A stretch of 64,000 bases of DNA, from positions 2,108,001 to 2,172,000 of the forward strand of contig NZ_VFPO01000001.1 of NCBI RefSeq assembly GCF_006716765.1, read 5' to 3'. This DNA comes from Actinomadura hallensis. GTDB lineage: Bacteria; Actinomycetota; Actinomycetes; Streptosporangiales; Streptosporangiaceae. How positions within the stretch are numbered: the stretch's first letter is position 1; each line of letters opens with the position of its first letter. The notes under the pieces are model-generated. The model was not told where the DNA came from, made no database searches, and saw nothing but the letters and a program-made list of their open reading frames with translations. Positions 45,567 to 54,117 of this stretch are shown here, one piece after another. The translations under genes and the position numbers were made by a program.

Positions 45567-46891
45567 AGCGCGCCCTTCGCCGCGCGGAACCCGGCCTCCA
45601 GGTCGGCCTTGAGGTCGTCGACGCTCTCGATGCCGACCGACAGGCGCACCAGCCCGGGCGTGACGCCGGCGGCCGCGTGCTCCTCCGGCGTCAGCTGGCT
45701 GTGCGTCGTGGACGCGGGGTGGATGATCAGGCTGCGCACGTCGCCGATGTTGGCGAGGTGGCTGAACAGGCGGACGCCCTCCACGAAGCGCCGTCCCGCC
45801 TCGATGCCGCCGGGCAGCTCGAAGCTCACCAGCGCGCCCTTGCCCCGCGGCAGGTACGTGTTGGCCGCCTCGTACCACGGGCTGGACTTCAGGCCCGGGT
45901 AGTGGACGATCGCCACGTCCTCGTGCTGCTCCAGCCACTCCGCCAGCTCCTGCGCGTTGGACGAGTGCCGCTCCATCCGCAGGCTGAGCGTCTCCACGCC
46001 CTGCAGCAGCAGGAACGCCGAGTGCGGGGAGATCGCCGGGCCGAGGTCGCGCAGCAGCTGCACCCGCATCTTGATGGCGTAGGCGCCGGGGCCGAGCGCC
46101 TCCCAGTACCGCAGGCCGTTGTAGCTCGGGTCCGGCTCGTTGAAGCCGGGGAACCGCTCGGGGTGCGCGCCGAAGTCGAACGAGCCGCCGTCGACGACCA
46201 CGCCCGCGATGGTGGTGCCGTGCCCGCCGAGGAACTTGGTCGCCGAGTGCACCACGATGTCGGCGCCGTGCTCCAGCGGGCGCACCAGGTACGGGGTCGC
46301 GACCGTGTTGTCGACGATCAGCGGCACGCCCGCCTCGTGCGCGACGTCGGCGACGCCGCGGATGTTCAGGACGTTCCCGCGCGGGTTGCCGATGCTCTCG
46401 GCGAACAGCGCCTTGGTGTTGGGCCGGATCGCCGCCCGCCAGGCGTCGAGGTCGTCGGGGTCCTCGACGAGGGAGACCTCGATGCCGAACTTCGGCAGCG
46501 TGTGCCGGAACAGGTTGTGCGTCCCGCCGTAGATGGTGGAGGCGGACACGATGTGGTCGCCGGCCTGCGCCAGGTTCCAGATCGCCATGGCCTCCGCCGC
46601 CTGCCCCGAGGAGACGGCCAGCGCGGCGACCCCGCCTTCCAGCGACGCGATGCGCTGCTCGAAGGCGTCCTGGGTCGGGTTCATGATGCGGGTGTAGATG
46701 TTGCCGGTCTCGGCGAGCGAGAACAGGTTCGCGGCGTGCTCGGTGTCGCGGAAGACGTAGGAGGTCGTCTGGTAGATCGGCACCGCCCGCGCCCCGGTGG
46801 CGGGGTCGGGCTGGGCGCCGGCGTGGACCTGCCGGGTCTCGAACGACCAGCCGGACTCGGCGGACTGGGCGTTCTCGGCGTGCTCACTCAT
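45563..46891 (-). CDS. metY: O-acetylhomoserine (thiol)-lyase / sulfhydrylase
   Basis: A 442-aa PLP enzyme of the Cys/Met metabolism family that makes homocysteine from O-acetylhomoserine and sulfide. PLP lysine Lys-219 in [11 protein letters not shown], preceded by [11 protein letters not shown]. Early motifs FETRQVHAG and [17 protein letters not shown] are typical. First structural gene of the metY-metX operon, preceded by about 170 bp of untranslated leader carrying a cysteine-rich peptide gene. Confidence 0.94.
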   Translation of the reverse strand: MSEHAENAQSAESGWSFETRQVHAGAQPDPATGARAVPIYQTTSYVFRDTEHAANLFSLAETGNIYTRIMNPTQDAFEQRIASLEGGVAALAVSSGQAAEAMAIWNLAQAGDHIVSASTIYGGTHNLFRHTLPKFGIEVSLVEDPDDLDAWRAAIRPNTKALFAESIGNPRGNVLNIRGVADVAHEAGVPLIVDNTVATPYLVRPLEHGADIVVHSATKFLGGHGTTIAGVVVDGGSFDFGAHPERFPGFNEPDPSYNGLRYWEALGPGAYAIKMRVQLLRDLGPAISPHSAFLLLQGVETLSLRMERHSSNAQELAEWLEQHEDVAIVHYPGLKSSPWYEAANTYLPRGKGALVSFELPGGIEAGRRFVEGVRLFSHLANIGDVRSLIIHPASTTHSQLTPEEHAAAGVTPGLVRLSVGIESVDDLKADLEAGFRAAKGAL

Positions 46892-47059
46892 GGGTCTCCT
46901 CGGGCTGGACGTGGCCGGGGTGGTGGTTGGACTCTTTCGGATCCGATCCGGTCACGGCGGCGCGGGGAGCGGCGGGCGCGCGGCCGGACCCGGCGGGGAC
47001 ATGCCGGGTCGCGCGGCGTGGAGGAGCCGGCTCGCGGGGCGCCACCGTGACGGGGCGGG

Positions 47060-47146
47060 TCAGGACGCCGCGCGGCAACAGCTGCAGCTGGTGACGCGCC
47101 CGTAGTCGACATGGCGGCGGGCCACAAGCGCCACAAGCGAAGTCAT
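47060..47146 (-). CDS. Cysteine-rich leader peptide upstream of metYX
   Basis: A 28-aa open frame, ATG at 47146. It contains RRHVDYGRV followed by TSCSCCRAAS, with three cysteines at positions 21, 23 and 24 near the end. The RRHVDxGRV signature followed by Cys-rich ends is shared by annotated 'putative leader peptides' before actinomycete sulfur genes. A TAAACT -10 element lies six bases before the ATG, which suggests a leaderless transcript. Slow reading of the cysteine codons at low cysteine would be expected to change downstream expression. The stop is 168 bp before metY. Confidence 0.75.
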   Translation of the reverse strand: MTSLVALVARRHVDYGRVTSCSCCRAAS

Positions 47147-47152
47147 TGCGCC

Positions 47153-47158
47153 AGTTTA
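47153..47158 (-). promoter_or_regulatory. -10 element for leaderless leader-peptide transcript
   Basis: TAAACT on the minus strand, six bases upstream of ATG 47146. This TANNNT-N6-ATG spacing is the usual arrangement for leaderless actinobacterial mRNAs. No clear -35 is seen, and no ribosome site precedes the ATG. Confidence 0.5.
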
Positions 47159-47311
47159 TCCTGGTCACAGACGTGTTTGTGGGTAATGTGCATCACAAAA
47201 CGTTCGTAACGGTCGCGCAGAGTCATCGTATGCCGTCCGCCGTCCGCCGTCCGCCGTCCGTCGTCCGCCTTCCGCGGGCGCGGGCGCGGGCCCGTTGGGG
47301 GCGGGCGGGGT

Positions 47312-48196
47312 TCAGGCCGGCACGAGGTCGTCGCGGGCGGGACGCTGACCGCCGGGCGGGTCGCCGCAGGCCTCCCCGGAGGGGACGGGCCGCGCCGCCG
47401 GGTCCGGCCGGTCTCCGGCGGGACGTCCCGGGCCCGCCGGGCCGGGGGCTTCCGGTGCGTCGTCCGCCCCGGACCGCCGTGCCCGCTCGATGGCCGCGGC
47501 CCCCGCCATGGCCCCCGCGAGCAGGACGGCGGCGACGAGGCCGTCGGTCCAGTAGTGGTTCGCGGTCACCACCACCACGAGCACCGTGACGGGCGCGTGC
47601 ATGGCGACGACCCACCGCCACCGGCTCCGCGACACCCGCACCACCGCGACCGCGACGAGGATCGCCCACCCGACGTGCAGCGACGGCATCGCGGCGTACT
47701 GGTTGGCGATGCCGTCCGCGGTCGGCGGGTACGCGGACGGGCCGACGGTCAGCATCGTGTCGACGGCGCCGATTCCGGCGAGCCGCGGCGGCGCCAGCGG
47801 GAACAGCACGTGCACCGCCAGCCCCGCACCGGTCAGCAGCACCAGTTCGTTCCGCACCCTGGAATAGGACGACCGGTGCCGCAGATACAGCCAGACCAAT
47901 AGCAGGGTCGTCCCGGGAAAGTGCATCCCCACGTAATACAGGTTGGCCAGGAACGCGGTGTGCTCCCATCCGAGCGCCCACTGCTGGAATTCGACTTCGC
48001 TCGGCAGCCACGAGCGCTGGAACTCCCAGAGCCGCGCCGCGTTCTCCATCGCCTTTCCGGGGCCGTGGTCGAGCAGCGCCCGCCCCCATCGGTAGAACGC
48101 GAACAGGACCGCCAGCAGCCCCGCCTCGGTGGCCAGTGGCCGCATGCGGCCGAATGCTCCCCGCGGACCGGCCGTGCTCACTCCGCCGCTCGCCAT
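47312..48196 (-). CDS. PAP2 superfamily membrane phosphatase / phosphotransferase
   Basis: 294 aa with six helices. Catalytic signatures PSLHVGWA and ANHYWTDG give the two histidines and Asp of the PAP2 active site, facing outside. Resembles inositol phosphorylceramide synthase-like PAP2 proteins of actinomycetes. The C-terminal 60 residues are a Pro/Gly/Arg-rich tail. ATG at 48196 has GGAGG about 10 bases upstream. Substrate unknown. Confidence 0.85.
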   Translation of the reverse strand: MASGGVSTAGPRGAFGRMRPLATEAGLLAVLFAFYRWGRALLDHGPGKAMENAARLWEFQRSWLPSEVEFQQWALGWEHTAFLANLYYVGMHFPGTTLLLVWLYLRHRSSYSRVRNELVLLTGAGLAVHVLFPLAPPRLAGIGAVDTMLTVGPSAYPPTADGIANQYAAMPSLHVGWAILVAVAVVRVSRSRWRWVVAMHAPVTVLVVVVTANHYWTDGLVAAVLLAGAMAGAAAIERARRSGADDAPEAPGPAGPGRPAGDRPDPAARPVPSGEACGDPPGGQRPARDDLVPA

Positions 48197-48349
48197 CGGT
48201 GGTCGTCCTCCCGTGCCCGTCGTTCCGCGGTCTATGACAACCTTGGCGTCCGACAGTTTCCGGGGCACTGGTCCCAGCCTCCCGGTGCGCGGTGGGAAAG
48301 CCCCTCGGAGGGGGTGGAGGAAACCCCACCCCGACCGTAGATTCATTTC

Positions 48350-48913
48350 ATGATCACAGGAGAATGGCACAATCCGCCTCCGGCCGTCGCGCACGACGGG
48401 GCGGACCTTCTCGTCACCGCGGCGAAGGGCAGCGACTTCTGGCGGACCACCGCCTACGGGTACGACCGGGACGGCGGCCACGCCCTGCTGTCGCCGCTCG
48501 GGGCGGAGGCCGCCGTCGAGGTGTCGTTCGTCGCCGACTTCGACCACCAGTTCGACCAGGCGGGCGTCCTCCTGCGCCTGGACGAGACGACCTGGATCAA
48601 GGCGGGCGCCGAGTACTGCGACGGCGAGCTGCAGCTCGGCGCGGTCGTCACCCGCGGCGTGTCCGACTGGTCGTCCGCGCCCGTCCCCTGGGCCGGGCGC
48701 GAGGTCACCCTCCGGGCCAGCCGCAGCGGCGACGCCGTGACGATCCGGGCCCGCGCGGGGGAGGAGTCCTGGCGCCTGATCCGGCTGGCGCCGTTCCCGG
48801 CGGGCGTCCCGGCGTCGGCCGGGCCGTACTGCGCCTCCCCTGAGCGCGAGGGGCTGACCGTCCGCTTCACCCGCGTGTCGGTCGGCCCGCCGGACGAGGC
48901 CCTGCACGGCTGA
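48350..48913 (+). CDS. DUF1349 domain protein
   Basis: 187 aa covering a single DUF1349 beta-sandwich of the concanavalin/laminarin-binding type (GSDFWRTTAYGY, FDQAGVLLRLDETTWIKAGAEY). No signal peptide. TAGATT at 48338-48343 lies six bases before the ATG with no ribosome site, so the mRNA is probably leaderless. Function not established; members are thought to bind carbohydrates. Confidence 0.87.
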   Translation: MITGEWHNPPPAVAHDGADLLVTAAKGSDFWRTTAYGYDRDGGHALLSPLGAEAAVEVSFVADFDHQFDQAGVLLRLDETTWIKAGAEYCDGELQLGAVVTRGVSDWSSAPVPWAGREVTLRASRSGDAVTIRARAGEESWRLIRLAPFPAGVPASAGPYCASPEREGLTVRFTRVSVGPPDEALHG

Positions 48914-48957
48914 CCGCGCGGCAAGTCCCGCCCGAAGACCGGCCCGACCTCTGTACC

Positions 48958-48967
48958 TAAGCGCTTA
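48958..48967. promoter_or_regulatory. Palindrome TAAGCGCTTA upstream of esterase
   Basis: Perfect 10-bp palindrome 49 bp upstream of the esterase start, within an AT-richer patch that also holds ACC/GGT outer symmetry. Candidate operator, possibly for one of the nearby TetR proteins. Confidence 0.4.
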
Positions 48968-49015
48968 CTTGGTAGTACCCTCGCCGCGGATTCGACTGGC
49001 GAGAGGGGCGGGCGG

Positions 49016-49987
49016 ATGCCGATCAAGCCGACGGTGGAGGAGCGTCCGGGCTGCGGGTGGCCGGCCCGGCTGGCGGCGCGGGCGTCCCGGTGGTTGCTGC
49101 GGCCGCTCGTCTCGCGGCTGCCGTGGACGCCGTTCACGCTGCGCTTCGCGCCGCTGCTCGACCTCGGCGCGGCGCTCCTGGTGCCGCCGCGCGGCACGCG
49201 GGTCACGAAGGTGCGGGGGCTGGGCTGCGGCGCCGAATGGGTCCGGGGCCCGGGCGTCCCCGCCGGCTCGCGCAAGGCGATCGTCTACTACCACGGCGGC
49301 GGCTTCGTCGCCTGCGGCCTGCGCACCCACCGCCGGATGATCGCCCGGATCTCGCAGGCGGCGGGCATGCCGGTGCTGTCGGTCGCCTACCGCATGCCGC
49401 CCCGCGTCACCATCGACACGTCCATCCGCGACTGCGTGGACGCCTACCGGTGGCTGCTCGACCTGGGGTACGCCGCCGACGACATCGTGGTGGGCGGCGA
49501 CTCGGCGGGCGGCTACCTCGCCTTCATGGCGCCTCTGTACGCGCTCCGCGACGGGCTGCCCCGCCCGGCGGGCATCGTCGCCCTGTCGCCCTTCACCGAC
49601 CTGGACATCGACACCAAGGTCGTGCACGCCAACGCCGCGATCGACCCGTTCATCCCGGCGCCGCGCATGTGGGACATGGTCCGGACCTGCTTCCCGGGCG
49701 CCGACTACACCGACCCGTGGCTGAGCCCCGTCCACGCCGATCTGCGCGGCCTGCCGCCCACGCTCGTCCAGGCGGGCTCGATCGAGGTGCTGCTCGCCGA
49801 CGCGGAGCTGCTGGCCGAGCGGCTCGGCGCGGCCGACGTGCCCTGCACGCTGCAGATCTGGGAGGGGCAGATGCACGTCTTCCAGATCTTCGCCGACGTC
49901 TCGCGGGAGGGGCTCGCCGCCATCAGGGAGATCGGCGCCTTCGCCCGCCGGGTCACCGGCGCGCCCGCCCGCCAGGAGGCCGCCTAG
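49016..49987 (+). CDS. Alpha/beta hydrolase, hormone-sensitive lipase family esterase
   Basis: 323 aa. HGGGF oxyanion motif (YYHGGGFVACGLRTHRR), nucleophile in GGDSAGGYLA, Asp in LLADAELLAE region, His in GQMHVFQIF. Family IV esterases hydrolyse short to medium acyl esters. The mid-segment IVALSPFTDLDIDT is typical of actinobacterial LipN/LipW-like enzymes. Followed 40 bp on by a convergent TetR gene. Confidence 0.9.
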   Translation: MPIKPTVEERPGCGWPARLAARASRWLLRPLVSRLPWTPFTLRFAPLLDLGAALLVPPRGTRVTKVRGLGCGAEWVRGPGVPAGSRKAIVYYHGGGFVACGLRTHRRMIARISQAAGMPVLSVAYRMPPRVTIDTSIRDCVDAYRWLLDLGYAADDIVVGGDSAGGYLAFMAPLYALRDGLPRPAGIVALSPFTDLDIDTKVVHANAAIDPFIPAPRMWDMVRTCFPGADYTDPWLSPVHADLRGLPPTLVQAGSIEVLLADAELLAERLGAADVPCTLQIWEGQMHVFQIFADVSREGLAAIREIGAFARRVTGAPARQEAA

Positions 49988-50027
49988 CCCGGACGCCAGG
50001 GCGGGGGGCCCGCCCTGCTGGGTCCGG

Positions 50028-50672
50028 TCAGGGGCGGGACTGGTCGTCGGCGAGCCGCTCGGTGGTCGTCGCGTGCATGGCCAGTGAGAGCGCCACGGCG
50101 TGGTCGACGACGGCGTCGAGGTCCTGGCCGAGCCGCCCGTCCGCCCACTGCTGCGCCAGCTCGGTCATGGCGCCGGTGAACATGGTCGCGGCGATGACGA
50201 CCGGCAGCTCGGGCCCGCGGCCCATCGCGATGAGGCCGTCCATCAGGCCCGTCTGCGCCGCCCTGCGCCGCGCGGCCAGCACCTCGTTGCCGCGCGCCTC
50301 AGCGAACAGCACCCGCCCGCGCCGTGGGTCGTCGCTGATGAACCGCAGCACGTCGCGTATGCCCGCGCGCGTCCGGGCCTCGGGGTCGGGGCCGGCCTCC
50401 TCCAGCGCCCTGGCGAGGACGTCCGCGAGCGCGGCCGCCTGCTGGTCGTAGACGGCGGCCAGCAGCTCGCCGGTGTCGGCGAAGTTCTCGTAGAAGTACC
50501 GGGTGTGCAGCTCGGCCTCGCGGCACACGGCGCGCACCGTCAGGGCGGCCTCGCCCTGCTCGCCGAACAGCCGGAACGCGGCCCGCACGAGCATCTCGCG
50601 GCGCTCGTCCTTCCGCCGGGACACGGGGACCCCGGCCCACCGGGTGGAAGCCGCGGTCCGGACGCTCGCCAT
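50028..50672 (-). CDS. TetR family regulator (likely controls MpaB oxygenase)
   Basis: 214 aa. HTH RREMLVRAAFRLFGEQGEAALTVRAVCREAELHTRYFYENF shortened here to its core ALTVRAVCREAELHTRYFY. Helical C-terminal ligand domain. Divergent from the MpaB-type oxygenase, with a clear inverted repeat between them. ATG at 50672 is used; upstream in-frame codons reach 50711 but lack a ribosome site. Confidence 0.88.
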   Translation of the reverse strand: MASVRTAASTRWAGVPVSRRKDERREMLVRAAFRLFGEQGEAALTVRAVCREAELHTRYFYENFADTGELLAAVYDQQAAALADVLARALEEAGPDPEARTRAGIRDVLRFISDDPRRGRVLFAEARGNEVLAARRRAAQTGLMDGLIAMGRGPELPVVIAATMFTGAMTELAQQWADGRLGQDLDAVVDHAVALSLAMHATTTERLADDQSRP

Positions 50673-50718
50673 GCGGCTCACCCTAGCAAGTCTGGACACG
50701 TCCGTAACCAATCACTTA

Positions 50719-50742
50719 TTCTGGCCACAGCTGTAGCCAGAA
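50719..50742. promoter_or_regulatory. Inverted repeat operator TTCTGGC-N10-GCCAGAA
   Basis: Arms at 50719-50725 and 50736-50742 with the palindromic core ACAGCTGT between them, flanked by CACTT/AGTG extensions. It lies 14 bp before the oxygenase start and 47 bp before the TetR start: a typical TetR operator. Confidence 0.7.
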
Positions 50743-50756
50743 AGTGGGAGGCCCGG

Positions 50757-51749
50757 ATGAAGAGCAACCCCGTCGCCAGGCGGTTCGAGCAGACCTTCGA
50801 CGCCGAGATCCGGTCCAGGTTCTTCAAGGGTCTCGACTTCGCCGGCCCGGCCGGCGACCCCGGCTGGTTCGGTCCGGGCAGCGCGGTCTGGCACGTCCAC
50901 TCGCACCTGCCCACGCTGGTCCTCGGGCTGGTCGCCGCCGCCTACATCGAGGGGCTCGACCCGAGCATCAGCTGGATGGGGTACGACCACTCCCGCCTCG
51001 CCGAACGCGTCGACGGCGTCCCCACCGGCAACATCGACCCCGAAGGCGGCGCGGTGCGCCTCGCGCACTCCATCTCGTTCTTCATCGGCACCGCCTACGG
51101 CTCCACCGCGACCGCCGAGAAGCTGGCGCGCACCGTCCGCGCCATGCACCACACGGTCAAGGGCACCCGCCCGGACGGCGTCGCCTACGACGCCGACGAC
51201 CCCGAATGGCTCCGCTGGAACTACGCCACCGTCGTGTGGGGCCTGGCCACCGCGCACGAGCGCTACCACCGCCGGCCCCTGCGCGACATCGACCGCTACT
51301 ACCGCGAGTTCGTCCGGGTCGGCGAGGCCCTCGGCGGCACCGACCTGCCCACCACCAAGGCAGAGACCGCCGAGTGCCTGGAGTCCTACCTGCCCCGCCT
51401 GGCCGTCACCCCCATCAAGGCGTTCCAGACCGGCCCCAACCTGCGCGACAGCAAGGCCAAGCCGTGGGAGCCCGGCAGCGAGTTCATGGACTGGGCGGCC
51501 CGCGACATGCTCCCGAGGTGGGCCCAGAAACTGGCCCTCTACCAGCCGCCCAACCCGGTCGTCCTCCGCGCGCGCCGCGCGTCCCTCTGGCTCGCCCTCA
51601 ACGCCCTCCACGAGGCCACCGGCCCCCTGAAGGAGTTCCGGCAGGCCCAGAAGCGCGCCGCGGGCAACAAGCCGAGCCCCTTCCTCTCCACCGCCCCCAA
51701 GGCCCCCGACCCGGTCCTGAGCCGGGAAGAAGTCGAGGCCATGGCCTGA
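50757..51749 (+). CDS. MpaB/latex-clearing-type oxygenase family protein (DUF2236)
   Basis: A 330-aa all-helical DUF2236 protein. The family includes haem-dependent rubber oxygenase Lcp and fungal MpaB. Visible: the N-terminal SAVWHVHSHLPTLVLG, GTAYGSTATAEKLARTVRAMH, and DPEWLRWNYATVVWGLATA, with candidate haem His residues in H-M-H and AHERYHR. ATG at 50757 has GGGAGG five bases upstream. Substrate unknown; control by the adjacent TetR is likely. Confidence 0.85.
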   Translation: MKSNPVARRFEQTFDAEIRSRFFKGLDFAGPAGDPGWFGPGSAVWHVHSHLPTLVLGLVAAAYIEGLDPSISWMGYDHSRLAERVDGVPTGNIDPEGGAVRLAHSISFFIGTAYGSTATAEKLARTVRAMHHTVKGTRPDGVAYDADDPEWLRWNYATVVWGLATAHERYHRRPLRDIDRYYREFVRVGEALGGTDLPTTKAETAECLESYLPRLAVTPIKAFQTGPNLRDSKAKPWEPGSEFMDWAARDMLPRWAQKLALYQPPNPVVLRARRASLWLALNALHEATGPLKEFRQAQKRAAGNKPSPFLSTAPKAPDPVLSREEVEAMA

Positions 51750-51795
51750 CCCGCGCCCCGCGCCACCACATCGAACTACCGGTCAGTGACGCCGG

Positions 51796-52386
51796 TCAGC
51801 GCGATCCGGCGGGTTCGTCCCGGTGGACGCCGAGGGCCTGGGCGAGCACGCGGTGGACGTGGTCGACGTCCGCGGGGGCGTTGTCGATCAGGATCGCGGT
51901 GCACAGGCCGTCGGAGGCGGCGACCAGCGCGTCGATCGCCCGCGGGTCGTCGGTGAGGGAGGCGCCGAGGGCGGCGACGTCCTCGCGCCAGCGGCGGGCC
52001 ACCGGCCGGAGCGCGGGACGCCGCGCGGCCAGCGTGGACAGCTCGCGCTCGGCCAGCGCGCGGGCGCGGCCCGGCCCCGCCGACTCGACGATCAGCTCGG
52101 CCAGCCCGCGCAGCCGGTCGCCCGGGCCGTCGGCGATCCGGCGGATGCGCGCGGTGTAGACGTCGGCGACGCTGGTCAGGGCGGCGACCAGCAGGTCGTC
52201 GAGGGTGGCGAAGTAGTAGGTGCTCAGGCTGGTGGGGATGCCGGCCTCCCTGGCGACGGTGCGGTGGGTGACACCGGCGGTCCCGTCGCGCTGGACGACC
52301 GCGAGGGTCGCCTCGATGATCTCCGCGCGGCGGCGCCGTCCCCGGGCCCTGCGGCCGTCGGCCTCGCCCGCGTCCTCGTCGGCCAT
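51796..52386 (-). CDS. TetR family regulator of the adjacent MFS exporter
   Basis: 196 aa. N-terminal basic tail, then HTH AGVTHRTVAREAGIPTSLSTYYF. C-terminal domain of the drug-sensing type. Follows the MFS gene by 33 bp in the same direction, so both are probably expressed from the operator-bearing promoter at 53960-53996, giving autoregulation. Confidence 0.88.
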   Translation of the reverse strand: MADEDAGEADGRRARGRRRRAEIIEATLAVVQRDGTAGVTHRTVAREAGIPTSLSTYYFATLDDLLVAALTSVADVYTARIRRIADGPGDRLRGLAELIVESAGPGRARALAERELSTLAARRPALRPVARRWREDVAALGASLTDDPRAIDALVAASDGLCTAILIDNAPADVDHVHRVLAQALGVHRDEPAGSR

Positions 52387-52419
52387 GCTCCCTCCCGGCG
52401 GCCAGGGTAGTCGAGCCGG

Positions 52420-53931
52420 TCACGGCGGCGGGGCGTCCGCCTGCTCGCCGAGCGGGCGGACGTGCCGCAGGGCGGCCACGCACAGGACCGCCGCGGCGAG
52501 GACGGCGGCGCCCGCGACGAGCGAGGCGGCGTTCAGCCCGGCGGTGAACGTCTCCTGGGCCCGGGCGACGTCGACCTGCGCGTGGCCGGCGACCGAGAGC
52601 GCGCCGCTGAGGCTGCCGGTCGCCTGCTCGGCGACGGCGGGCGGGGTGCCCGGGGGCACGGCCATGCGGGCGCTGTAGACGGCGGTGGTGAGGCTGCCCA
52701 GGAGGGCTACGCCGGCGGCGAGGCCGAGTTCCTGGACGGTCTCCGACATGGCGGCGGCCGATCCGGACTTCGAGGCGGGCGCGGCCCCGACGACCATGTC
52801 GGTGCCGAGCGCGGCGATCGCGCCGAGGCCGAGGTAGGCGAGGGCGAACCCGGCCACCACGCACGGCGCCTCCCCGGTCCCCGCGGTGCCGAGCAGCGCG
52901 TAGCCGATCATCGACAGGCCCAGGGTGACCGCCATGACGAGGCCGGGACGCAGCCACCGGGCGAGGACCGGCGCGCCGATGGCGGCGGCGAGCATGGCCA
53001 GCGCCGGGGACCCCATCAGCAGCCCCGCCTCGGCCGCGGGGAGTCCCTCGACCAGCTGCAGGTACTGCGTGACCAGGTACATCGTGCCGCCCACCCCGAC
53101 CAGCCCGATGAGCAGGACCGCCAGCGCCGCCGAGAACGCCCGGTCGGCGAACAGGCCGACGTCCAGCAGCGGCGAGGGGAGCCGCCGCTGCCTGCGCACG
53201 AACAGGGCGCCCGCTCCCGCCCCGGCCGCGAGGAGGACGGCCGCCCGCGGGCCGGGCCCGTGCGCGGCGGCGTGCTTCATCGCGTAGATCACGGGAAGCA
53301 CCGCCAGCAGCGACAGGCCGACGCTGGCGAGGTCCAGCCTCCCGGCGTGGGGGACGGCGTGCTCCGGCAGCAGCGCCCGCGCCCCGGCCAGCACGACCGC
53401 GGCGACCGGGACGGCGAGCAGGAACGCCGCGCCCCACCACAGCGCGCCGACGAGCGCGCCGCCCACGACGGGACCGGCGGCCATGCCCAGGGCGAACATC
53501 GTCGCCCACACCCCGATCGCCAGCGCGCGCTGCCGCACGTCGGTGAACATGGCCGAGATCAGCGACAGCGTCGAGGGCATCAGCGTCGCGCCGGCGACGC
53601 CGAGCAGGGCCCGCGCCGCGATCAGCAGTTCCGCGCTGGGCGCGAAGGCCGCCAGGACCGACACCGCCGCGAACGCCGCCATGCCGATCATGAGCAGCCG
53701 CCGCCGGCCGATGCGGTCGCCCAGGGTCCCCATGGTGATCAGGAACCCGGCGATGAGGAACCCGTAGGCGTCCATGATCCACAACGTCTGCGTCCCGGAC
53801 GGGTTCAGATCGGCCGCGATGCTCGGCAGCACCAGGTAGAGCACCGTGACGTCGAGCCCCAGCAGCACGGTCGGCAGTGCCAGCAGCGCCAGCCCGGCCC
53901 ACTCCCGTACGCCCGCACCCGTCTTCTGCAC
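52420..53931 (-). CDS. MFS drug exporter, DHA2 (14-TM) family
   Basis: About 503 aa with 14 hydrophobic segments. Motif A GTLGDRIGRRRLLM and antiporter motif C region around GVWATMFALGMAAGPVVGGAL mark an EmrB/QacA-like exporter. Two adjacent GTG codons (53934, 53931) follow AGAGGGG; the second has better spacing. Exported compound unknown. Operon with the TetR gene downstream. Confidence 0.88.
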   Translation of the reverse strand: MQKTGAGVREWAGLALLALPTVLLGLDVTVLYLVLPSIAADLNPSGTQTLWIMDAYGFLIAGFLITMGTLGDRIGRRRLLMIGMAAFAAVSVLAAFAPSAELLIAARALLGVAGATLMPSTLSLISAMFTDVRQRALAIGVWATMFALGMAAGPVVGGALVGALWWGAAFLLAVPVAAVVLAGARALLPEHAVPHAGRLDLASVGLSLLAVLPVIYAMKHAAAHGPGPRAAVLLAAGAGAGALFVRRQRRLPSPLLDVGLFADRAFSAALAVLLIGLVGVGGTMYLVTQYLQLVEGLPAAEAGLLMGSPALAMLAAAIGAPVLARWLRPGLVMAVTLGLSMIGYALLGTAGTGEAPCVVAGFALAYLGLGAIAALGTDMVVGAAPASKSGSAAAMSETVQELGLAAGVALLGSLTTAVYSARMAVPPGTPPAVAEQATGSLSGALSVAGHAQVDVARAQETFTAGLNAASLVAGAAVLAAAVLCVAALRHVRPLGEQADAPPP

Positions 53932-53959
53932 CACGACGCCCCTCTCTCGTCCGGAAAGT

Positions 53960-53996
53960 ACTTGGACGATGGTACAAGTAGAACGATCGTCCAAGT
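53960..53996. promoter_or_regulatory. Large inverted repeat operator upstream of MFS-TetR
   Basis: Perfect 11-bp arms ACTTGGACGAT (53960-53970) and ATCGTCCAAGT (53986-53996) around 15 bp. The left arm also starts a second overlapping symmetry, CTTG-N10-CAAG (53961-53978). Two TetR dimers could bind in opposite orientation. Confidence 0.82.
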
Positions 53997-54117
53997 TTCT
54001 GTCGAGGGCGCCGCTCGGTGAGAAGGGGCGCGGGCCTCGCCTGTCAGCCGGGTCGGGTTTCTCGGGGGCCTCGGGCACCTCGCCGTCGGTGTCGGCCACC
54101 GGGGCCGGCCTCTGGCG

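Noticed and set aside
46892..47220. SAM riboswitch upstream of metY
   Set aside because: I looked for a conserved multi-helix SAM aptamer and saw none; the cysteine-rich leader peptide explains the leader better. A covariance-model search would settle it.
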